Shown here piece after piece: positions 36,136 through 43,977 of a DNA stretch of 58,286 nucleotides. The stretch comes from an uncultured Pseudomonadota bacterium. Its GTDB lineage: Bacteria; Pseudomonadota; Gammaproteobacteria; Ga0077536. Below the pieces are notes generated by a model. It was not told where the DNA came from, made no database searches, and saw nothing but the letters and a program-made list of their open reading frames with translations. The DNA is taken from assembly GCA_903825645.1 (NCBI GenBank), contig CAIKBL010000044.1, positions 1-58,286 of the forward strand, in the 5' to 3' direction. Positions within the stretch are counted from its first letter, which is position 1, and each line of letters starts with the position of its first letter. Both the position numbers and the translations under genes were made by a program.

Positions 36136-37242
36136 ATGCACGTCGGAATGTCCCCCATCTTCCAGAATCCCAATAACCAGCTGTCGGATACCGAGGTTTA
36201 CCGCGAGGAAGTCCGCCTTGCCGATCTGGCTGAGCCGCTTGGTTTCGACTCCATCTGGGCCATTGAGCACCACTTCACGGACTACACCATGTGTCCGGAT
36301 CCGGTCCAGTTTCTGACCTACATGGCGGGACGCACCCAAAAAGCCCTGCTTGGTACGAGCGTCATCGTGATCCCGTGGCATGACCCGATGCGCGTCGCAG
36401 AGCAGATCTCCATGCTGGATCACCTCTCCGGCGGACGCATGATCCTGGGGCTTGGTCGCGGCCTGGGAAAGATCGAATACGAGGGGTTCCGCATCCCGCA
36501 GGGCGAAGGCCGTGAACGTTTCGTGGAATACGCCGAGATGTTGCTGGAGGGACTTGAGCGCGGCTATATGGAAGGGGGCGCGACCCTCAAGCAACCTCGC
36601 CGGGACATCCGTCCGCTGCCGATGAATTCTTTTCGGGGCCGCAGCTACGCCGCGGCAGTCTCCCCGGAGTCCATGCCCATCATGGCCAAACTCGGGGTCG
36701 GTCTGTTGGTTATCCCGCAGAAGCCGTGGGAAGTCGTAAAGCAGGATTTAGCGATTTACCGCGATGTATTCGAAAAAACTAACCAGCACGCACCACCACC
36801 GCCGTTCTGCGGTGGGTTTTATTTCGTCGACAAGGATCCGGTCAAAGCCGAGGAGATGGCGATGAAATGGATTGGGGACTACTACCACACCGCGATGAAG
36901 CACTATGAGATGGCAAGCAGCCAGTTTGGGACTGAAAAAGGTTATGAATTCTACCGCAATGTCAGCAAATACATTGGTCGTCATGGTCAGGACAGTGCGG
37001 CAGCCGACTTCGCCAAACTAATGCCCTGGGGCACACCGAAACAGGTGCTGGAGAAGATTGAGTACATGCGGGAAATCCTGGACATGAACGCGATCAGCTG
37101 CAATTTCAGCTATGCGGGCATGCCGTACGCGGCGGCTGAAGCCAGCATGCGATGCTTTGCAGAGCACGTGCTCCCCGAACTCAAAAAATGGAAAACAGCC
37201 CCCTTTGGGCAATCTACCGCCTTGAATCTGCGCGCGGCCTGA
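36136..37242 (+). CDS. Luciferase-like flavin monooxygenase
   Basis: The 368-residue protein is a second luciferase-family member of a different subgroup: VRLADLAEPLGFDSIWAIEHHF, GTSVIVIPWHDPMRVAEQ, LSGGRMILGLGRGLGKIEYEGF (split as strand and loop) and GTPKQVLEKIEYMREIL at the C-terminus. AAGGAG precedes the ATG by eight bases. It closes the three-gene operon with the PhyH oxygenase and the SAF dehydrogenase. It should use FMNH2 from a partner reductase that is not in the window. Confidence 0.88.
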   Translation: MHVGMSPIFQNPNNQLSDTEVYREEVRLADLAEPLGFDSIWAIEHHFTDYTMCPDPVQFLTYMAGRTQKALLGTSVIVIPWHDPMRVAEQISMLDHLSGGRMILGLGRGLGKIEYEGFRIPQGEGRERFVEYAEMLLEGLERGYMEGGATLKQPRRDIRPLPMNSFRGRSYAAAVSPESMPIMAKLGVGLLVIPQKPWEVVKQDLAIYRDVFEKTNQHAPPPPFCGGFYFVDKDPVKAEEMAMKWIGDYYHTAMKHYEMASSQFGTEKGYEFYRNVSKYIGRHGQDSAAADFAKLMPWGTPKQVLEKIEYMREILDMNAISCNFSYAGMPYAAAEASMRCFAEHVLPELKKWKTAPFGQSTALNLRAA

Positions 37243-37257
37243 ACAACCCGCAATACG

Positions 37258-37293
37258 GACACCCCGCAGGCCCGACGCGACCTGTGGGGTGTC
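37258..37293 (+). terminator. Strong hairpin after the PhyH-dehydrogenase-monooxygenase operon
   Basis: A 13-bp inverted repeat with one G-T pair (GACACCCCGCAGG / CCTGTGGGGTGTC) and a 10-base loop starts 16 bases after the monooxygenase stop. It has no following T-run, so it may terminate weakly, protect the mRNA end, or attenuate rlmKL downstream. Confidence 0.5.
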
Positions 37294-37349
37294 ACCCAGC
37301 CGCGTCCCGGACAGGCGCCCGGGACAGAGTGCTGTATCATGCGGCGACC

Positions 37350-39548
37350 ATGCTATTTGAACTATTCGCCACCTGCCCGAAAGGCACGGTAGAACTACTC
37401 GGCGCCGAGATCTCGGCGCTGGGTGCCACCGCACTCAAACCACGGACGGGCGGGATCGCCTTCACCGGCTCGCTCGAAGTCGCCTACCGTTGCTGCCTCT
37501 GGTCACGGGTGGCGAATCGCGTTCTGCTCATCCTGGCGCGCTTCCCCGCGCCGGATGACGCCGCCCTTTACGCGGGGGTATCGAGTCTCGATTGGTCAAC
37601 GCATCTCAACGCCCTCGGTTCGCTGGCGGTAGATGCCGTGGTCAATCGCTCGCAGCTAACCCATACGCAATTCGTGGCCCAGCGCTGCAAAGATGCCATC
37701 GTCGACCAGTTTAGGGCGGCAACGGGCCAGCGACCGAGTGTGGACACCCACGATCCCGACCTCCGGCTGAACCTCTATGTCGAGCGCGATCAGGCCCAGC
37801 TCGCACTCGATCTCGCGGGTGAAAGCCTGCATCGGCGCGGTTATCGGACCCGTCAAGGCGCGGCGCCGCTAAAAGAAAATCTGGCCGCGGCGATCCTTTT
37901 GCGTGCCCGTTGGCCGGCTTTCGTCGTTCAAAAAGCCCCACTGGTCGATCCCATGTGCGGCTCGGGCACCTTCCTCATCGAAGCGGCCCAGATCGCTGGT
38001 GACATCGCCCCAGGACTCGCTCGGGGGGTCATCGGCTGCGCCCGCTGGCAGGGCCATGACGCGGCGTTATGGGCTGTGTTGCTTGCCGAAGCCCAAACCC
38101 GTGCGGCAGCCGGGTGTTTACAGCTGCCCGCGATACTCGGTTTTGATGCAGATCCGCGCGCGGTCGACACTGCTCGGGAGAACATCGATAACGCCGGCCT
38201 GTCTGATTATATCCAGATCATCGAAGGGTCGATTGAAGCCGCCCGCCCCCCGCCTGACACCCAAACCGGGCTCGTGGTCTGTAACCCACCCTACGGGGAG
38301 CGCCTCGGCGTGCGCGCCGACATGGCAGCGCTCTACCGCAGCTTTGGTCGCCAGTTGCGTGAGCAGTTCAGTGGGTGGGAAGCCGCGATCCTCATCGGGG
38401 ATCGGGGGCTAGGCAACGCATTTGGTATCAAGGCACAACGGATCCACAGTCTTTACAACGGCGCCCTAGAGTGTTCACTCCTGCGGTTGACCCTGCGGCC
38501 AGAATTCTTCAACCCGGAGATGCCGCCCGGGAGTGCGCGCGTAGTCCGCGCCCAGCAACGGCTAGCGCGTCAGGACGCGCCGTCGCCGGGCGCGCAGATG
38601 TTCGCTAACCGCCTCCAAAAAAACCGCCGCGCGCTCAGTCGGTGGGCGCGCAAAGCGCAGGTGAGCTGCTATCGGCTATACGATGCCGACATGCCCGAGT
38701 ATGCGCTGGCGATTGATGTGTACCAGACGCCCGAGTTGTGGCTGCATGTTCAGGAATACGCGGCGCCGCCTTCTATCGACGAAGAAAAAGCCCGCATGCG
38801 GCTCGACGAAGCACTTGCCCAACTCCCCGGTCTGCTCGACATCCCGCCAGAGCGCGTCATCTTCAAACGCCGGCAACGACAGCGCGGCAGCGCCCAATAC
38901 GAGCGCCTGGCAGACGCGGGCAATTTTCTGGAGGTGGCCGAAGATGGACTGCAGTTTCGAGTCAATCTCCGCGATTACCTCGACACCGGTCTTTTCCTGG
39001 ATCATCGACTCACCCGTGCGCTGTTGCGAGAACGCGCCGCCGGGGTGGAGCTGTTGAACCTGTTTGCGTATACGGGCAGCGCCAGCGTGTACGCGGCGGC
39101 CGGCGGCGCACGGGCCACCACGTCGGTCGACATGTCCGGGACCTATTGTGCCTGGGCACGGCAGAATCTGGCACTCAACGGCTTCGGACTACCCCGCCAC
39201 GAGGTCATCCAAGCAGACTGTCTCGAGTGGCTGGCCCAACCACCACATCGACGCTACGGTCTCATTTTTCTCGACCCGCCGACCTTCTCGAATTCGAAGC
39301 GCATGCAGGGAACACTCGATATTCAGCGCGACCATGTGGCGCTTATTCAGCAGTGCCTGCGCTGGCTTGCGCCCGTCGGCACCCTCGTGTTTTCGACCAA
39401 CTTGCGTCGTTTCAGGCTCGACGCCGACGCCCTCTCGACGCTCGAGATCGTCGACCGCAGCCGCGAAACCGTGCCGGAAGACTTCCAACGCGATGTCCGT
39501 ATTCATCAGTGCTTCGAACTCAAACTGCGGTCAACGGACGCGGATTGA
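37350..39548 (+). CDS. rlmL: Bifunctional 23S rRNA methyltransferase RlmKL
   Basis: The 732-residue protein has the fused arrangement typical of Gammaproteobacteria: an N-terminal ferredoxin-like/THUMP region, the RlmL methyltransferase (VDPMCGSGTFLIEAA motif I and VCNPPYGERLG motif IV, making m2G2445) and the RlmK methyltransferase (LNLFAYTGSASVYAA and FLDPPTFSNSK, making m7G2069). E. coli RlmKL has 702 residues. The ATG at 37350 opens directly with FELFATCPKGTVELL; the frame is open upstream into the preceding gene without coding signal. Confidence 0.95.
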   Translation: MLFELFATCPKGTVELLGAEISALGATALKPRTGGIAFTGSLEVAYRCCLWSRVANRVLLILARFPAPDDAALYAGVSSLDWSTHLNALGSLAVDAVVNRSQLTHTQFVAQRCKDAIVDQFRAATGQRPSVDTHDPDLRLNLYVERDQAQLALDLAGESLHRRGYRTRQGAAPLKENLAAAILLRARWPAFVVQKAPLVDPMCGSGTFLIEAAQIAGDIAPGLARGVIGCARWQGHDAALWAVLLAEAQTRAAAGCLQLPAILGFDADPRAVDTARENIDNAGLSDYIQIIEGSIEAARPPPDTQTGLVVCNPPYGERLGVRADMAALYRSFGRQLREQFSGWEAAILIGDRGLGNAFGIKAQRIHSLYNGALECSLLRLTLRPEFFNPEMPPGSARVVRAQQRLARQDAPSPGAQMFANRLQKNRRALSRWARKAQVSCYRLYDADMPEYALAIDVYQTPELWLHVQEYAAPPSIDEEKARMRLDEALAQLPGLLDIPPERVIFKRRQRQRGSAQYERLADAGNFLEVAEDGLQFRVNLRDYLDTGLFLDHRLTRALLRERAAGVELLNLFAYTGSASVYAAAGGARATTSVDMSGTYCAWARQNLALNGFGLPRHEVIQADCLEWLAQPPHRRYGLIFLDPPTFSNSKRMQGTLDIQRDHVALIQQCLRWLAPVGTLVFSTNLRRFRLDADALSTLEIVDRSRETVPEDFQRDVRIHQCFELKLRSTDAD

Positions 39549-39679
39549 GCCCGTAACGTCAAGACGGTGAGGGCACTCAATCGATAAAAACTGAGCGAAT
39601 AGATCTGGATACGGGTGGCTGCAAAGTCCGAGGGGTGTTAGCGGTCCCACCGATGGGCCCGAGGGCTTTTCACCTGGTT

Positions 39680-39708
39680 GATAATCGTAATGATAGTAAT
39701 TATCATTT
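39680..39708 (+). promoter_or_regulatory. Fur box before the iron-uptake pair
   Basis: An AT-rich stretch with GATAAT, AATGATAG and the palindromic arm AATTATCATTT closely follows the Fur consensus (repeats of NATA/TAT around GATAATNATTATC). It stands out against the GC-rich background and ends about 30 bases before the cupredoxin gene. Expected effect is repression of the two downstream genes when iron is plentiful. Confidence 0.85.
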
Positions 39709-39737
39709 AGGAAAATCTGAAATGGAAAGGGATCCCG

Positions 39738-40079
39738 ATGAGACGCGCTGGCCTGTTGCGCTCTGGACTCTTGTTGATGTGCGTCCTCCCGCTCGCCGCC
39801 GTGCGTGCCGGGGATATCCCTGAATTCGCCTTGTCGGTTAAAGCGCACCAGTTTGAACCCGCGGAGCTGGTCATCCCAGCCGCGACCAAGGTAAAACTCA
39901 TCATCCATAATCTCGACGCGGCGCCTGAAGAATTCGAGAGTTACGAGTTGAAGCGGGAAAAGGTTATTCCCGGGCAGTCGAGCGGCCTCCTCTTTATCGG
40001 ACCCTTAGCACCGGGCACCTACCCCTTTTTCGGCGACTTCAACCCGGAAACCGCGCGTGGCCATCTGCTTGTCAAATAA
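39738..40079 (+). CDS. Periplasmic cupredoxin-domain protein of an FTR1 iron-uptake operon
   Basis: The 113-residue product has a signal peptide (cleavage near residue 24, AVRA) and a cupredoxin-like domain: FALSVKAHQFEPAELVIPA, HNLDAAPEEFESYELKREKVIPG, PLAPGTYPFFGDFNPETARGHLLVK, each a strand of the fold with no classical type-1 copper Cys visible. Such proteins accompany FTR1/EfeU permeases and are thought to present iron or aid its oxidation. A Fur box lies just upstream and FTR1 follows 33 bases downstream. Confidence 0.85.
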   Translation: MRRAGLLRSGLLLMCVLPLAAVRAGDIPEFALSVKAHQFEPAELVIPAATKVKLIIHNLDAAPEEFESYELKREKVIPGQSSGLLFIGPLAPGTYPFFGDFNPETARGHLLVK

Positions 40080-40112
40080 CCCGTTCAACAACAAGCTGTT
40101 CTGGAAAGGCTG

Positions 40113-41666
40113 ATGGTCACTGTCCTGTTGATCGTTTTTCGTGAGGCGCTCGAAGCTGCACTCCTCGTTGGGGTGGTTTTTGCCGCCACCCGGGGGATCC
40201 CCGGACGCGGTCGCTGGATCGGTTTCGGGATGGCCGGCGGCGCCATCGGGGCCCTGCTGGTCGCCGCGGGTGCCGAGCAACTCACGGCGGCGCTCGAAGG
40301 GATCGGTCAGGAAATCTTCAACGCGGGAGTGCTGGGTCTCGCGGTCGCGATGCTCAGTTGGCACACCCTGTGGATGAAAGCCCATGCGCGAGACATGATC
40401 AACGCGACGCGCGCGCTTGGCGAGTCGATCAGCATCGGTCAACAACCGCTGTATGCACTGGCCATTCTCGTTGGCCTCGCCGTGCTCCGAGAGGGCTCGG
40501 AAATCGTGCTGTTCCTGACTGGACTGTCCGCCGCGGGCAGCGTCACGCGCGGCGGGCTTCTGGCGGGCGGCGTCCTGGGTCTGCTCGCCGGCGTGGGTGT
40601 CGGCGGCGGGGTCGCCTGCGGGTTGCTCCGCATGTCTGTGAAACACCTGTTCGGGATCACGAGCGCCTGGATTGCCCTGCTGGCGGCCAGTATGGCCGCC
40701 CAGGCGCTGGCGTTCCTGACGCAGGCAGGACTTATCGCCGTCCTGACCGAGACCGCTTGGGATACCACGGGTTTCGTGGCCGACCAGAGCATTCCCGGAC
40801 AGGTACTGCGGGCATTGTTTGGTTACATCGGCGCACCGATGAAGATTCAGGTCCTCGCCTATGTGAGTGTCGTGGTAGGCCTCGGTCTCGCGCTGTGGCG
40901 TCCCCCGCTGCTGCGCCAACGGGCCCTCTCGATCTTAGTCGGGACGCTCGCCGTGCTTGCCGGCATGATGCCGATCCGACCGGCGCGTGCGGACTTCCAG
41001 GTCTATTCGCCTTATGTCGAGCAGGGTGCCTGGGAGTTTGAATTTCGCGGCACCCACTCGTTTGATAAACGGGCGGCACAAAATGCGGCGCAGGGTTATC
41101 TCACGGAAATCGGTTATTCGCCGACCAGTTTTTGGCACACCGCGCTGTTTTTTGAGGCCGAGGGCGTCGCTGCAAACCACCTGCGCGCCTCGGAATTCGC
41201 TTGGGAGAACCTCTTCCAGCTCACGGAGCCGGGGCAATATTGGCTCGATCTCGGCGCGTACATTGAGTATGCCAAGGGGCTTTTTCACGCGAACAACAAC
41301 GCCCTGGAATGGAAAATCTTGGCGGAGAAAGCGGTTGGGAACTGGACGTTTACCGTCAACCCGATCTTCAGTCAGGAATTCGGACGCGGTAGTGCGCCCG
41401 GCGTTCAGTTCGGCTATGCCGGGGGCACGCATTATCGCCTCTCTCCTTTTTTTGAACCCGGCTTCGAGGCCTATGGTTCCCTCGGAGAGCTGGCTCATGC
41501 CCTGCCGGGAGACCTGCAGCAGCACTGTCTCGGGCCCGACCTTCGCGGTCAGGTCCGGATCGGGCGTGGGAAACTCGAATATAACGTGGGCTATCTTTTC
41601 GGTTTGACGCCGAATACGCCCCAAGGTGCCGTGAAACTCACCCTGGAATACGAAGTCCGCTTCTGA
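40113..41666 (+). CDS. FTR1-family iron permease fused to a C-terminal outer-membrane-type beta-barrel domain
   Basis: Residues 1-265 form an FTR1/EfeU permease with seven likely membrane helices and both iron-binding motifs, REALE at 10-14 and REGSE at 126-130. The reading frame then continues in place of a stop: residues 268-293 read as a signal peptide (RQRALSILVGTLAVLAG then PARA before DFQVYSP), followed by about 220 residues of alternating polar/hydrophobic strands (WEFEFRG, WLDLGAYIEY, YEVRF) ending in Phe, as in outer-membrane barrels. In most genomes I would expect these as two genes. The fusion may be cleaved by signal peptidase after ARA. AAAGG precedes the ATG. It follows the cupredoxin gene under the Fur box. 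Confidence 0.82.
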   Translation: MVTVLLIVFREALEAALLVGVVFAATRGIPGRGRWIGFGMAGGAIGALLVAAGAEQLTAALEGIGQEIFNAGVLGLAVAMLSWHTLWMKAHARDMINATRALGESISIGQQPLYALAILVGLAVLREGSEIVLFLTGLSAAGSVTRGGLLAGGVLGLLAGVGVGGGVACGLLRMSVKHLFGITSAWIALLAASMAAQALAFLTQAGLIAVLTETAWDTTGFVADQSIPGQVLRALFGYIGAPMKIQVLAYVSVVVGLGLALWRPPLLRQRALSILVGTLAVLAGMMPIRPARADFQVYSPYVEQGAWEFEFRGTHSFDKRAAQNAAQGYLTEIGYSPTSFWHTALFFEAEGVAANHLRASEFAWENLFQLTEPGQYWLDLGAYIEYAKGLFHANNNALEWKILAEKAVGNWTFTVNPIFSQEFGRGSAPGVQFGYAGGTHYRLSPFFEPGFEAYGSLGELAHALPGDLQQHCLGPDLRGQVRIGRGKLEYNVGYLFGLTPNTPQGAVKLTLEYEVRF

Positions 41667-41780
41667 GCCCGAACGGGCTAAACGCGCACGCCGTTCCGCC
41701 AGCACGGCATAGGCTTCCCTTGACTAGCATCGCCCGTTAGAGTGCCTTCGCGAATTTCGCGTTAATTTAGGAGCGCTCCC

Positions 41781-42962
41781 ATGCGCGTATCTACGGTTCT
41801 CTATGACGATCGGATCACGGAGGGTCTCGAAGCGGAAGCGATTGGCGATCAACTTTGGCTGAGCCCCGCCGCGATGACCGCCGCGACCGGTTGGAAACTC
41901 GAAACAGAAGGTCTTTGTAAGGGCGACGCCTGTGTGCGCACTGACACCCAGTGGGTCGATGCAGACGGTCGGGTTAATTTATCGGCATTTGCCGCGCATA
42001 TGGGCCAACCAGTGACGCGTGAAGACGCGCACGGTGTCTGGGCCTTTGGTACCTCGGTCAACGCGCGACGGGATGCCTTGTTCTCACTCAACGCGCCCGA
42101 GTTCACGCTGCCCGACATCGACGGCAACCTCCATTCGCTGTCTGATTATCGCGGCAAGAAGATATTCATGTACTCATGGGGTTCTTACTGAGGCTGTAGT
42201 TTTGACTTGTCCGTGTGGCAGGCAGTCTACGAAGAGCTGAAGGACGAAGGACTCGAAATTATTGCGGTGGCATTCGACACGGCCGGCAAGGCCGCGGTGG
42301 AAGCGAAAATCAGGGCGGCAGACTGCGCAGAGCGACCCGCGATGCTTGCGCGCCTGATGGGCTGGAATGACGATTTGTGGGCGCGCCAGGCACCCCCGAC
42401 CTATCCTTGCCTGATTGATGAAGCGCATGTAGTCGCTGAGCTGTATGGCATGACCAACGTGCCTCAGGGCGTGTGGATCGACGAAAACGGCCGGATTGTG
42501 CGGGCCGCAGAGTCTGCCGGAGCTTATGACATGGTGCACCATATGAACCGCGCTACGTTTGAAATTCCGGATGATGCAGCGGAAGCCGGTATCGCCATTC
42601 GTGATCTCTACATCAATGCGTTGCGCGATTGGGTACGCAAGGGCGCCAGTAGCGCGTATGCCTTGCCGGCTAATGAAGTGAGGCGTCGGATGCGAGGACC
42701 AAGTGAAGCGGACGTCCGTGCGGCGACGCACGTGCACATCGGCCGTTATCTATACGGCAAGGGTGCGATTGAAGGCGCAAAGTTCCACTTCAAGGAAGCT
42801 GTACGGCTTTGTCCTGACAGTTGGAATTATCGTCGTCAATCAAACATGCTCGATCCGCAGAGCATCGGCGAGTTGAATGCTGGTCCCGATTTTTGGGAGG
42901 CCATCGACGCGTTGGGCGGCAAAGCGTTTTATCCGGCAGCGGATTTCAGCAGCGCCGGCTGA
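41781..42962 (+). CDS. Predicted selenoprotein: redoxin (AhpC/TSA, thioredoxin fold) with in-frame TGA at the catalytic Cys
   Basis: Two open stretches in the same frame are separated only by TGA at 42189-42191. Read through, they give 393 residues: an N-terminal domain (GLCKGDACV, residues about 1-110), a thioredoxin-fold redoxin (APEFTLPDIDGNLHSLSDYRGKK, then YSWGSY-U-GCSFDL) and a C-terminal TPR-like helix pair (IGRYLYGKG...HFKEAVRLCPDSW). The TGA is codon 137 and falls where Cys homologues, as I remember them, have the first Cys of a WCGC motif; Cys139 follows two residues later. AGGAG precedes the ATG. Alternatives are a nonsense mutation, a sequencing error or a split pseudogene. Against these, coding pattern and domain continue without a shift on both sides. 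Confidence 0.8.
42189..42230 (+). promoter_or_regulatory. Candidate bacterial SECIS element directly after the in-frame TGA
   Basis: Downstream of the TGA the mRNA can fold as an imperfect hairpin: GTA (42196-42198) with TAC (42228-42230), a U-rich bulge, GACT (42204-42207) with AGTC (42224-42227), and an upper CC/GG pair closing a G-first loop GTGT at 42213-42216. The loop begins about 21 bases after the TGA, inside the range known for bacterial SECIS elements. The upper stem has mismatches, so the fold is plausible rather than proven. Confidence 0.45.
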
Positions 42963-42968
42963 GCGAGT

Positions 42969-43006
42969 GACCGGGAGGACGTATTAGGCGCCCTCCCGGT
43001 CTGTTT
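42969..43006 (+). terminator. Rho-independent terminator after the selenoprotein gene
   Basis: A perfect 10-bp inverted repeat GACCGGGAGG / CCTCCCGGTC with a 13-base loop is followed by TGTTTG. It starts six bases after the stop codon at 42960-42962, which supports that this stop, and not the TGA at 42189, is the natural gene end. Confidence 0.8.
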
Positions 43007-43018
43007 GTCGCATCGGCG

Positions 43019-43552
43019 CTAGCGTCGGGTGATTTCCGGAGCGAGCGTTTCTGTCGGATTCGGTAACCGAACAACCGGTTCAAAGGGCGGGTTATGCCAA
43101 CCGTCCGATCCGGCGGCCGAGAGGCGTCGGTTCTTAATCCGCCAACCCACGGCCGTCAAGACCAAACGATCGTGGTATCGACCCCAGAGGTCAATCCGCC
43201 GGCCATCCGCCGTCGCGAGATGCCATGCGTAAACATAGGCTGTCGATTCAGCCGATCCGTCCCCCGTAAAGCGAATACGTACATTCGAGAGATGATGGCT
43301 GGTCGCCGTGAAGGCCGCCAGGGTCTTGGCGAACATGCGCGCCAGATTATCCCGGCCGATCACCGCATGGCGTGAGCCGAGTTCAAAGCAGCCATCAGAA
43401 GCGAAGACTTCTGTCACGAGCGACGCCGGATCATTGCGATCGACAAAATGACAGTAATCCTGCAGGGTCTCGGTGATCCGCTGACGGTGCACGATCTCCC
43501 ACAAGGTTCGGGCGTTGTCCTGCAACGCGGCGTGGTTCGATTGATTGTCCAT
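43019..43552 (-). CDS. NTF2-like / SnoaL_4-family protein
   Basis: The 177-residue product is a second NTF2-fold protein: RITETLQDYCHFVDRNDPASLV as first helix, FASDGCFELGSRHAVIGRDNLARMF, SHHLSNVRIRFTGDGSAE and DGRRIDLWGRYHDRLV as strands of the half-barrel. GGAGA precedes the ATG. Proteins of this group are dehydratases, isomerases or binding partners in ring or steroid catabolism. It shares only modest pattern similarity with the one at 12267. It converges on the selenoprotein gene. Confidence 0.75.
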   Translation of the reverse strand: MDNQSNHAALQDNARTLWEIVHRQRITETLQDYCHFVDRNDPASLVTEVFASDGCFELGSRHAVIGRDNLARMFAKTLAAFTATSHHLSNVRIRFTGDGSAESTAYVYAWHLATADGRRIDLWGRYHDRLVLTAVGWRIKNRRLSAAGSDGWHNPPFEPVVRLPNPTETLAPEITRR

Positions 43553-43765
43553 ATAAAAAATCTCCGCTACTCGACGTGTTGCATTGTCCCTAAGATCCCT
43601 CGTCCGGGTTCGGTGGGCCCATAGCGCCCGCCGGGCCGCGCTAATCGTAGCGTAAACTCGGTATTTGTGAGCTCAGGTTGCCGAGGACCGGATAATCGCG
43701 ATCTCTCAACGATTAAAATCTCCCGCGCGCGCAGAAAATCCGCAAAAATCACCGTAACAATGTTG

Positions 43766-43870
43766 CTAGGGATAAATTAAATCCACGGCTTTTGGGGACT
43801 CCAGTCCGTGAAAGGAGAGCCCTGTCGCGGGATCAGGGCCGGAGAAGAACACGCCAAGGTCTTCGGCCAT
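43766..43870 (-). CDS. Possible small protein, 34 residues
   Basis: A short ORF too small for routine calling. It starts with ATG preceded by GAGAGG at 5-6 bases, encodes MAEDLGVFFSG, then PDPATGLSFHG, and ends ESPKAVDLIYP. I do not recognise it; the opening recalls phage head-tail joining proteins but the match is too short to trust. It lies in an otherwise empty 425-base gap. Confidence 0.25.
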   Translation of the reverse strand: MAEDLGVFFSGPDPATGLSFHGLESPKAVDLIYP

Positions 43871-43977
43871 TGGCGCCTCTCGGGATGTGCTGGCTGGTCC
43901 CGCCTGGCGTTTGAGGCACCCGCGTGGTCAACGATCGGTCGGGCATTACCGACACGTTGCGCACTCGCGCATCACGG
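43871..43977. other. Rest of the 43553-43977 gene-free gap
   Basis: Together with 43553-43765 this is the sequence between the NTF2-like gene and the MFS gene end. It includes an A-rich patch near 43730-43790. I see no strong hairpin, RNA or further gene in it. Confidence 0.4.

Noticed and set aside
41666-41679. AGCCC-GAAC-GGGCT hairpin after the FTR1 gene as terminator
   Set aside because: Only five base pairs and no T-run; too weak to call.
42207-42962. Separate gene starting after the TGA (TTG at 42207)
   Set aside because: It would start inside a thioredoxin fold, without RBS, in the same frame as the previous gene. Read-through at TGA explains both halves better; a nonsense mutation remains the main alternative.
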